The position numbers were made by a program, and so were the translations under genes. A DNA stretch of 16,450 bases from Deinococcus sp. (GTDB lineage: Bacteria; Deinococcota; Deinococci; Deinococcales; Deinococcaceae): positions 1 to 16,450 of the forward strand of contig NZ_JANYGJ010000106.1 of NCBI RefSeq assembly GCF_025362455.1, read 5' to 3'. Shown piece by piece: positions 1 through 9,864 of this stretch. A model generated the notes under the pieces. The model was not told the DNA's origin. It saw only the letters and a list, made by a program, of their open reading frames with translations, and made no database searches. How positions within the stretch are numbered: the stretch's first letter is position 1; every line of letters starts with the position of its first letter.

Positions 1-109
1 CGCGTTCGATCGCCACTGGACCGGCGTCCTGAGGCAACCCGGCGTTCAGGTCACGGATCAGTTGCTCTGTTCGCTCCCGCACGGCTACCGCCCACTCTGG
101 TTCGATCAT
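1..109 (-). CDS. Partial CDS, N-terminus of unknown protein
   Basis: On the minus strand an ATG at 107-109 opens a frame that stays open to the window edge (36 codons, beginning MIEPEWAVAVRERTEQL). Third codon positions are mostly G or C, as in the real genes here, and the residues suggest an amphipathic helix. An in-frame TGA lies two codons upstream of the ATG, so this is the earliest ATG start. GAGGG abuts the ATG directly, too close for a standard ribosome binding site. No family is recognised from so short a piece. Plus-strand frames are also open over part of this stretch, so the strand is not certain. Confidence 0.42.
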   Translation of the reverse strand, partial: MIEPEWAVAVRERTEQLIRDLNAGLPQDAGPVAIER

Positions 110-158
110 CCCTCAGTATCCCGCATTTCTGAGTTACACCCTGGCGCAATGTCCAGGC

Positions 159-188
159 TTGCTTCCCGCCCACCTGGCCCTGTATAGT
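159..188 (+). promoter_or_regulatory. Probable promoter of rpmI-rplT
   Basis: TTGCTT (159-164) and TATAGT (183-188) are separated by 18 bases and resemble sigma-70-type -35 and -10 elements. Transcription would start near 195 and leave a leader of about 125 bases before rpmI. No experimental start is known to me. Confidence 0.5.
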
Positions 189-194
189 CTCTTC

Positions 195-318
195 TTGGCC
201 ACAAGTGGGGCCGGGCACCAACAGCGCTGCATGTCGGCGCGGCCCGCGCTCCCCAGACGGCGACGCTTGCTCAGCACTCAGCGCAGTGCAGGCTGTCCGC
301 CGGGCTCAGGGAGAGAGT
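195..318 (+). promoter_or_regulatory. rpmI leader with hairpin
   Basis: The untranslated leader before rpmI contains a hairpin with stem GCACT (274-278) and AGTGC (285-289) around a six-base loop. A GGCC/GGCC pairing near 199-214 is also possible. In many bacteria L20 represses its own operon by binding such a leader, so an autoregulatory element is plausible, but I do not recognise a known L20-leader consensus here. Confidence 0.3.
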
Positions 319-519
<201 letters not shown>

Positions 520-522
520 GCT

Positions 523-906
<384 letters not shown>

Positions 907-941
907 GACTGAGGTTGCCTCAAATTTAAGGTTGTACAGAG

Positions 942-970
942 CCGCTCCTTCGGGGGCGGTTTTTTGTTTT
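942..970 (+). terminator. Rho-independent terminator of rpmI-rplT
   Basis: Seven-pair stem CCGCTCC (942-948) / GGGGCGG (953-959) with one G-U pair and a UUCG tetraloop, followed by six T and, after one G, four more T. This is a textbook intrinsic terminator just past rplT. Confidence 0.93.
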
Positions 971-1142
971 GGGAAGTAGGCAGTGGAAAGGGCGAAGGGA
1001 AGTGGGAGGCCGGACGCAGTAGAGAGGGCCGTTCAAGTTGCTGAACGGCCCTCTGCGCTAACTGCTGTATTGAACGAACCGAACAGGGGAGAAGTGGATG
1101 GTTGAGTAGGTCAGGTCGTGCCCACTCCCCACTCCCCACTTC

Positions 1143-1151
<9 letters not shown>
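971..1151. repeat. Inverted repeat flanking the rplT/ftsK gap
   Basis: GGGAAGTAGGCAGTGG at 971-986 is matched in inverted orientation at 1136-1151 with one mismatch in 16. The right copy overlaps the last codons and the stop codon of ftsK. A further related purine-rich stretch (GGGAAGTGGGAGG) starts near 997. The origin is unknown; it could be an inverted duplication of the ftsK 3' end. Confidence 0.7.
1023..1054. terminator. Perfect 13-bp hairpin between convergent genes
   Basis: AGAGGGCCGTTCA (1023-1035) and TGAACGGCCCTCT (1042-1054) form a perfect 13-pair stem around a six-base loop. It lies between the convergent rplT and ftsK genes, where it could end the ftsK transcript or block read-through. 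Neither side has a T-run, so it is not a standard intrinsic terminator; a transcript-end stabiliser or a dispersed palindromic repeat are alternatives. Confidence 0.5.
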
Positions 1152-4334
<3,183 letters not shown>

Positions 4335-4340
4335 GTCCGT

Positions 4341-4346
4341 AGTTTA
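4341..4346 (-). promoter_or_regulatory. Putative leaderless -10 element of ftsK
   Basis: On the minus strand TAAACT stands six bases before the ftsK ATG (4332-4334), the spacing at which transcription would begin at the A of the start codon. No ribosome binding site is visible, which fits a leaderless mRNA, a class known to be frequent in Deinococcus. No convincing -35 hexamer is seen 17 bases upstream. Confidence 0.5.
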
Positions 4347-4628
4347 GCGGCTCGGCGGCGCCTGTGGCTCTGAGGCGAGTGCCGGAGCCTGATGAAGCTG
4401 GGCGGCGGAGCGAGTCGAGGGAAGCAGGGCGACTGGGGAAGAAGGGTTCTGGATATTTCCGCGCCTCTTTTGCAGCAGTGTCCAGAACAAACTAAAAATC
4501 TGTCGTCCTGAATACGCGGCGGGATGGCTATCAAAGACTGGCACAGTATTGTCTTGACGGTCAGCCAAGGCATTTCTCGTATCAGGACTGAGCATCTGCA
4601 AACAACCTGACCGACAACTCCGAAGATT

Positions 4629-4691
4629 TGTCACCCTGAGCGCAGCCGAAGGGTCTACTGAAGGGGACTTCCTGGGGCGCTCAGAACGACA
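4629..4691. repeat. Palindromic dispersed-type intergenic repeat
   Basis: The ends TGTCACCCTGAGCGC (4629-4643) and GCGCTCAGAACGACA (4677-4691) are inverted copies, 12 of 15 pairing. Inside, ACCCT (4633-4637) can pair with AGGGT (4650-4654). The CCTGAGCGCAGCCGAAGGGT core resembles the CCTGAGCGAAGCGAAGGGTCT element that I know as a dispersed intergenic repeat of Deinococcus-Thermus and some other phyla (small noncoding repeats). Only one copy is present here, so the dispersed nature rests on recall. Confidence 0.7.
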
Positions 4692-4770
4692 TTGCTATCA
4701 TCACGATGGTTCAGAGCGTTTCACTATGCGGCGATAGACCACCGTTCAACTTCACTAAAGCAGATGTCGT

Positions 4771-4785
4771 AAAAAGACCCTTTTT
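4771..4785. other. AT-rich hairpin upstream of JAMM gene
   Basis: AAAAAG (4771-4776) and CTTTTT (4780-4785) form a perfect six-pair stem with a three-base loop, about 110 bases before the JAMM gene. It could be a weak terminator or a protein site; the sequence does not decide. Confidence 0.35.
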
Positions 4786-4893
4786 ATGACCGAGCAAAGC
4801 GAGTAGTTTTAACTGAGCAAGGCGCAGAATGGAGGCGCGGGGAGGCTGTTTTCCCCGTGGCGTCATTCGGAGTACTGCTCTAAGCTGGAGGCT

Positions 4894-5355
4894 ATGAATT
4901 CCCTCTGCTCCGGCTGGCTGGTGTTGCCCGATGTGCTCAGGCGCCAGCTCTGGCAGCATGCCCGGCGGGCGGCGCCGCAGGAGTGCGTGGGCGTGCTGGG
5001 CGGCCAGGTTTTGGTAAGCGGCCCGAATTCAGTCGGCTGGGAGGCGGTGGCCCTCTACCCGCTGCCCAACGTGGCGCCCGATCCGCTGCGCGAGTTCCTG
5101 GCCGGGGCGCCGCAGTTCGTGCGCTCACTGGCGGCCATGCGACTGGAGGGGCTCGAACTGGTCGGCATCTACCACAGCCACCCACGCGGCCCGGCCCGCT
5201 TCAGCGGCGTCGATCAGGCGCGGGCCGCTTACCCCGTGCCGCACCTGATCGCGGACCTGCTCGGCGGCGAGCTGCACGCCTTCGCGCTGCCCCAGGGAGG
5301 CGAGATTCGGCTGCTGGGCGTTCGTCCAGACGAGGTTTGGCCAGACGAGCTTTGA
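4894..5355 (+). CDS. JAMM/MPN (Mov34/JAB) family metalloprotease-like protein
   Basis: 153 residues, about the length of stand-alone prokaryotic JAB domains. The zinc motif is complete: E30 in PQECVGVLGG, then H94-S95-H96-P97 and S104-x2-D107 (YHSHPRGPARFSGVD). The family hydrolyses isopeptide or peptide bonds, for example removing ubiquitin-like tags or processing sulphur-carrier proteins; the substrate here is unknown. No signal peptide is seen, so it is probably cytoplasmic. CTGGAGG seven bases or less before the ATG is the ribosome binding site. The C-terminus is a PDEVW-PDEL repeat produced by a 15-bp tandem duplication that crosses the stop codon. It is divergent from ftsK and convergent with a NlpC/P60 gene. 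Confidence 0.88.
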   Translation: MNSLCSGWLVLPDVLRRQLWQHARRAAPQECVGVLGGQVLVSGPNSVGWEAVALYPLPNVAPDPLREFLAGAPQFVRSLAAMRLEGLELVGIYHSHPRGPARFSGVDQARAAYPVPHLIADLLGGELHAFALPQGGEIRLLGVRPDEVWPDEL

Positions 5356-5370
5356 CCAGACGAGCTTTGA
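5326..5370 (+). repeat. 15-bp tandem repeat (x3) across a stop codon
   Basis: Units at 5326-5340, 5341-5355 and 5356-5370. The second and third (ccagacgagctttga) are identical and each ends in TGA; the first differs at two bases. The second unit supplies the stop codon of the JAMM gene and the third is an untranslated copy. Confidence 0.97.
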
Positions 5371-5383
5371 GAGTTCGGGTTCC

Positions 5384-6571
5384 CTACCGGCTGGCCAGCA
5401 CGCCGAGCACCCGCCGGGCGCCGAGGTAGCGGGTGGCCCAGTAACGGCTGGTCAGGTCGTCGATGGACACCTTGCCTAGATACGAATTGGCGTTGATGAA
5501 GGTGCCTCCACTCAGCGCGATGCCCACATGCGTGACCCGGCCCCGGCCCTCGGTGTCGAAAAATACCAGATCGCCGCTCTGAAGCTGGCTGCGCTCGACG
5601 GCCACGCCCACCTGGGCCTGCTGGGCGCTGCTGCGCGGCAGGTTCAGCCCCAGCGGCGCGAAGACCTGAAGCACGAAGCCGCTGCAATCGGTGCCCCGGC
5701 GGCTCTGACCGCCCCAGGCGTAGGGCACGCCCAGCAGGCTCTGGGCGTTGGCCAGCCAGTCGTACTCGCCGGACAGCGGCGGATTTGGCCCGGTCTGGCC
5801 CGGCCCGGTCTGCTCGGTCTGGCCCGGCGTCACCTCGGCGCCAAGTGGGGTCAGCGGTTCGGGCAGCGGTACGGTGGTGGTCGGTTCCGGCGTCACGTTG
5901 ATCGTCGAAAAGGTCGTGCTGGAGTTGACGGGGCTGGTCAGGCTCGGCTCTGTCAGGGGCAGATTGGTGGCACTGGAGCTGGCGTATGAGCTGGAGAGGT
6001 CGGGCGCCGCTGCGGCTGTGCTGAGACTGGCTGCGCTGAGACTGGCTGTGCTGAGACTGGTGTTGCTGGCGCTGCTGGACGGACTGCCAGCCGCCGCACT
6101 CCCAGTCGCCGTTCCCCCAGTCGCCGTGCTCAGGCTCAGAACCTGGCCCACGCTGAGGTTGGGGCCGCTGAGGTGATTGAGGCTCAGCAGCGCGTCCACG
6201 CTCAGGCCAGAGCGCCGGGCCACGTTAAACGCCGTGTCGCCCCGGACGACGGTGTACGTCGGGGGCGACACGAGCAGCGTCTGGCCTACGCTGAGGTTCG
6301 GGCTTCGCAAGTTGTTGAGGTTGAGCAGCGCGTCCACGCTGAGGTTGTACCGTTTAGCCAGGCTGTAGGCGGTGTCTTTGGGCTGCACGGTAATGTTGAG
6401 CCCAGTTTTGAGCCCAGTGACGCCGTGTCCAGTCAGCCCAGTCGGCGCGGCGGGAAGAGGCGACGAGCCAGTTACCGGTAAGCCAGTGACCGGCGATCCA
6501 GTAACCGGCAATCCAGCCGCCAGCGCGGCTCCGGGGCACAACAAAACAGCACACAGCAGGGTTCGGAACAC
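5384..6571 (-). CDS. Secreted LysM-NlpC/P60 peptidoglycan endopeptidase
   Basis: 395 residues from the GTG at 6571: MFRTLLCAVLLCPGAALAA is a compact signal peptide and GAGG lies five to six bases upstream. The frame extends to a GTG at 6610 (408 residues), but that start has no ribosome binding site and would bury the signal peptide. After a VTG-repeat stretch come two LysM domains (about 60-102 and 105-147; YTVVRGDTAFNVARRSGLS), which bind glycan chains, then a long Ser/Thr/Pro-rich spacer. The NlpC/P60 domain (from about 272) has catalytic C296 (TDCSGF), H348 (VTHVGI) and N360 (FINAN), the third polar position. The family cuts peptide stems of peptidoglycan outside the membrane. Several 15-bp tandem repeats lie in the spacers. 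Confidence 0.93.
   Translation of the reverse strand: MFRTLLCAVLLCPGAALAAGLPVTGSPVTGLPVTGSSPLPAAPTGLTGHGVTGLKTGLNITVQPKDTAYSLAKRYNLSVDALLNLNNLRSPNLSVGQTLLVSPPTYTVVRGDTAFNVARRSGLSVDALLSLNHLSGPNLSVGQVLSLSTATGGTATGSAAAGSPSSSASNTSLSTASLSAASLSTAAAAPDLSSSYASSSATNLPLTEPSLTSPVNSSTTFSTINVTPEPTTTVPLPEPLTPLGAEVTPGQTEQTGPGQTGPNPPLSGEYDWLANAQSLLGVPYAWGGQSRRGTDCSGFVLQVFAPLGLNLPRSSAQQAQVGVAVERSQLQSGDLVFFDTEGRGRVTHVGIALSGGTFINANSYLGKVSIDDLTSRYWATRYLGARRVLGVLASR
5787..5816 (-). repeat. 15-bp tandem repeat in NlpC/P60 gene spacer (x2)
   Basis: Two 15-bp units starting ggcccggtctg (12 of 15 identical), in the Pro/Thr/Gly-rich spacer just before the catalytic domain. Confidence 0.65.
6015..6059 (-). repeat. 15-bp tandem repeat in NlpC/P60 gene spacer (x3)
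   Basis: Three units of gctgtgctgagactg; the first and third are identical and the middle has one change. They encode the serially repeated Ser-Leu-Ser-(Thr/Ala)-Ala pentapeptide of the spacer. Confidence 0.95.
6467..6511 (-). repeat. 15-bp tandem repeat behind the signal peptide (x3)
   Basis: Three diverged 15-bp units (gccagttaccggtaa, gccagtgaccggcga, tccagtaaccggcaa) encode the GLPVTG-SPVTG-LPVTG stretch just after the signal peptide. The motif resembles the GVTGS repeat in the FtsK linker. Confidence 0.88.
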
Positions 6572-6878
6572 GAAGACCTCGGCGGCTGAGTGGGTGCCAG
6601 GGAAACGCACCGCTCAGCAGGGCAGGGTGAGGCGAAGTTGGGGCTCAACAGGACTTAAGCGACGTCTACAACGATGGCGCAGTGTAACACGGTCTACTTT
6701 GGTGGGGTGAGGAAATATTCACGCCCTCTCATCTTTAGTCAGCCGCGTGACTGGCCGCGCCACTAATTCAGGGTAGCCCTGAGCGAGTTACACTTTTATC
6801 ACCACTTCTCACCGCCAGGGGCAACTGACGTTCATCAACGCTCATCTTTCCAATCCAGGCCGGGCGCAGCCTCGGAGT
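6572..6878. promoter_or_regulatory. Divergent promoter region, NlpC/P60 and MFS genes
   Basis: The octamer GTTACACT occurs once per strand: minus at 6681-6688 towards the peptidase gene and plus at 6787-6794 towards the exporter, each containing a TACACT -10-like element. No good -35 is seen for either. The palindrome TCAGGG-tag-CCCTGA at 6768-6782 lies immediately upstream of the plus-strand element and could be an operator. ACGGTCTACTTTG at 6689-6701 is repeated exactly at 14221-14233, where it forms part of another promoter. Confidence 0.45.
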
Positions 6879-8213
6879 ATGTTCGCCTCACTCGGCACCT
6901 GGCGCCGCGACACCTTCCGGGCGTTGAGGCATCCGCAGTACCGGCGCTTCTGGTTTTCGCAACTGCTCAGCCTGGTGGGTTCGTGGATGCAGGCCACCGC
7001 CCAGTCGTACCTGGTGCTGGAACTCACCGGCAACAACTCGGCGGCGCTCGGCTGGGTCACCGCCGCGCAGTTCATGCCCAGCCTGCTGCTCTCGCTGTTC
7101 GCCGGGGCCATCATCGACCGCAGCGAGCGGCGCCGGGTGCTGCTGAGCACCCAGATCACGCTGATGCTCACGGCCCTGACGCTGGCGGTCACGACTCACC
7201 TGAACCTGGTGACGCTGCCGCTGGTGCTGATTCTGGCGGCAGTCAGCGGCACGGCCAACGCCTTCGACATGCCCGCCCGGCAGAGCATGGTGGTGGACTT
7301 CGTGCCCAGAGAAGACGTCAGCAACGCCGTGGCGCTCAACAGCCTGTCGTTCAACGTCTCTCGCACGCTGGGGCAGGCGGTCTTCGGGCTGGTGGCGGCG
7401 GCGGGCGCGGCATTGTTTGGAGGAACTGGGCTGTCCGGGGGCAGTGGCGAGTCGGTGCAGGGCCTGGCGTTTCCCTTTTACCTGAACGTGGCCTCGTTCG
7501 TGCTGGTGCTGTATGTGCTCGCAACCCTGCCGTTTCCGGTTCGTGAATTCGGCGGGCCGCGCCGCCCGGTTATCAGCGACATTCAGGAGGGGCTGCGCTA
7601 CGTGCGCGGCACGCCCGCCGTGGGCGTCACTATGGCGCTGGTGGCGCTGCTGAGCCTGAGCGTCATCAACTTCAACGTCATCATCCCCTACTTCGCCCGC
7701 GCCGTGTACGGCCTGCGGGAAGGCGGCTTCGGGGCCATGAACGCCGCCTTCGGGGCCGGGGCCATGATCGGGGCGCTGTGGCAGGCGTCCCAGCGCGACC
7801 CGGCGCGGAATCTGCGGCCTGGGGCGCTCATCATGCTGCTCAGCAGCGCCGCTTTCGCCTTCGCGCCCTCGGCCCTGCTGGCCTCGCTGGTGCTGGCCAT
7901 CTGCGGCTTCGGCATGTTGACCTTTCTGATCAGCGCCAACAGCACCGTGCAGCTCACCGTGCCCGACGCGCTGCGGGGCCGGGTCATGAGCGTCTACTCG
8001 CTGGTGCTGATGGGCATGGGGCCGCCCGGAGCGCTGATCGTCAGTTACCTGATCGGCAAGTCGGGGCCGCTGGGGCCGCATCTGGGCCTGGGCGTGGTGG
8101 TGGGCCTGGGCGCCCTGGCGGTGGCCGGGTTGTGGGTCCGCTTGCCGCGTGGGGTGGTGAAGGTGGGAGTGCCGGTGGGAGTGCCAGTGGAAGTGCAGGG
8201 GGCAAAGCGGTGA
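6879..8213 (+). CDS. MFS transporter, probable drug/siderophore exporter type
   Basis: 444 residues with about twelve hydrophobic segments. The opening (FRALRHPQYRRFWFSQLLSLVGSWMQATAQSYLVLELTG) and the loop FAGAIIDRSERRRVL, the MFS A-motif equivalent between helices 2 and 3, match the MFS_3/EntS-like exporters. Members export siderophores or toxic compounds using the proton gradient; the substrate cannot be told from sequence. GGAG is only one base before the ATG, so initiation at 6879 is somewhat uncertain, although no better start exists before the first helix. The C-terminal tail holds Val-rich repeats (VGVPVGVPVEV) from a 12-bp tandem repeat. The leucine operon promoter begins 35 bases after its stop codon, with no clear terminator between. 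Confidence 0.88.
   Translation: MFASLGTWRRDTFRALRHPQYRRFWFSQLLSLVGSWMQATAQSYLVLELTGNNSAALGWVTAAQFMPSLLLSLFAGAIIDRSERRRVLLSTQITLMLTALTLAVTTHLNLVTLPLVLILAAVSGTANAFDMPARQSMVVDFVPREDVSNAVALNSLSFNVSRTLGQAVFGLVAAAGAALFGGTGLSGGSGESVQGLAFPFYLNVASFVLVLYVLATLPFPVREFGGPRRPVISDIQEGLRYVRGTPAVGVTMALVALLSLSVINFNVIIPYFARAVYGLREGGFGAMNAAFGAGAMIGALWQASQRDPARNLRPGALIMLLSSAAFAFAPSALLASLVLAICGFGMLTFLISANSTVQLTVPDALRGRVMSVYSLVLMGMGPPGALIVSYLIGKSGPLGPHLGLGVVVGLGALAVAGLWVRLPRGVVKVGVPVGVPVEVQGAKR
8163..8198 (+). repeat. 12-bp tandem repeat at the 3' end of the MFS gene (x3)
   Basis: Three units gtgggagtgccg, gtgggagtgcca and gtggaagtgcag encode the VGVP-VGVP-VEVQ tail, past the last membrane helix. It is in frame and probably neutral for function. 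Confidence 0.88.
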
Positions 8214-8248
8214 CGAGAAACGGGCCGCCCCGGTCCAGACGACTCGCC

Positions 8249-8277
8249 TTGCCCCGCCCCCCGAACAGGACTAGACT
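8249..8277 (+). promoter_or_regulatory. Promoter of the leucine operon leader
   Basis: TTGCCC (8249-8254) and TAGACT (8272-8277) are separated by exactly 17 bases. Six bases after the -10 comes the ATG of the leader peptide (8284), so transcription should start at or within a base or two of that ATG. No ribosome binding site lies between, consistent with a leaderless leader peptide. Confidence 0.72.
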
Positions 8278-8283
8278 CACGGT

Positions 8284-8349
8284 ATGTTGATTGCCGACCA
8301 GAGGGGAGCCGCCGACAACGGTGCGCTTCTTCTTCGCTGGGGGCAGTGA
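8284..8349 (+). CDS. leuL: Leucine operon leader peptide
   Basis: A 21-codon frame starting MLIADQRGAADNGALLL and ending in RWGQ and TGA. It has three consecutive leucine codons at positions 15-17, all CTT, whereas leuC downstream uses mainly CTG and CTC. A ribosome short of charged Leu-tRNA would stall there. The stop codon lies inside the hairpin at 8346-8369, and a terminator follows 27 bases later, before leuC: the layout of a ribosome-mediated attenuator. The -10 element is six bases before the ATG and no ribosome binding site is present, so it is probably translated from a leaderless 5' end. It is too short for homology evidence; the call rests on architecture and on the Leu genes downstream. 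Confidence 0.85.
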   Translation: MLIADQRGAADNGALLLRWGQ

Positions 8350-8369
8350 GCGCCGATTCAGCGCCTCAC
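8346..8369 (+). promoter_or_regulatory. Attenuator pause/anti-antiterminator hairpin
   Basis: GTGA+GCGC (8346-8353) pairs with GCGC+TCAC (8361-8364 and 8366-8369) with one bulged C and a seven-base loop. The left arm includes the leader stop codon, so a ribosome finishing the peptide would melt or mask it. CTGGG (8337-8341), right after the Leu codons, can pair with CCCAG (8383-8387) in the terminator loop, a possible antiterminator contact. Confidence 0.6.
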
Positions 8370-8375
8370 ACCGGC

Positions 8376-8404
8376 CCCGAATCCCAGTGGTTCGGGCTTT
8401 TTTT
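8376..8404 (+). terminator. Attenuator terminator before leuC
   Basis: CCCGAA (8376-8381) pairs with TTCGGG (8391-8396) around a nine-base loop in which two more C-G pairs are possible, followed by C and seven T (8398-8404). It lies 27 bases after the leader stop codon and 160 bases before leuC, so it can stop transcription before the structural genes. Confidence 0.88.
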
Positions 8405-8564
8405 GTGGTGTGGGCTCACGTAAGTGTCTAGCGGCTCCAGTTACGGGTATTCGGAAAAAGCACCCGAACACCCTCCACCTCCGCCCCCAGCCACTCTTGG
8501 CTACTCCCGTTGGTCGGAGTGATGAAGAACGCATCACCCGCCAGCAATTTAGGAGGAATACTCA
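8405..8564 (+). other. leuC 5' region after the attenuator
   Basis: 160 bases without a gene. CGGGT (near 8438-8442) and ACCCG (near 8463-8467) can form a hairpin around an A-rich loop. AGGAGG at 8551-8556, eight bases before the leuC ATG, is a strong ribosome binding site. No second promoter is evident. Confidence 0.6.
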
Positions 8565-9863
<1,299 letters not shown>

Positions 9864-9864
9864 C

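Larger units (their letters stand above)
4335..4893. other. Intergenic region, divergent ftsK / JAMM gene
   Basis: 559 bases without a supportable gene. Base composition is lower in GC than the flanking genes and short frames on both strands lack codon bias. It holds the ftsK -10 element, a palindromic repeat (4629-4691), an AT-rich hairpin (4771-4785), and a TTGACG at 4554-4559 (plus strand) without a good -10 partner. Near-repeated GAGCAAAGCGAG/GAGCAAGGCGCAG stretches occur at about 4792-4831. CTGGAGG just before 4894 is the ribosome binding site of the next gene. Confidence 0.7.

Noticed and set aside
1023..1054. Perfect hairpin as a standard intrinsic terminator
   Set aside because: No T-run on either strand; retained as a hairpin of uncertain role with reduced confidence.
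6888..8081. Minus-strand open frame of about 397 codons opposite the MFS gene
   Set aside because: The translation is a Gln/His/Arg-rich string without domains, complementary to a clear twelve-helix transporter.
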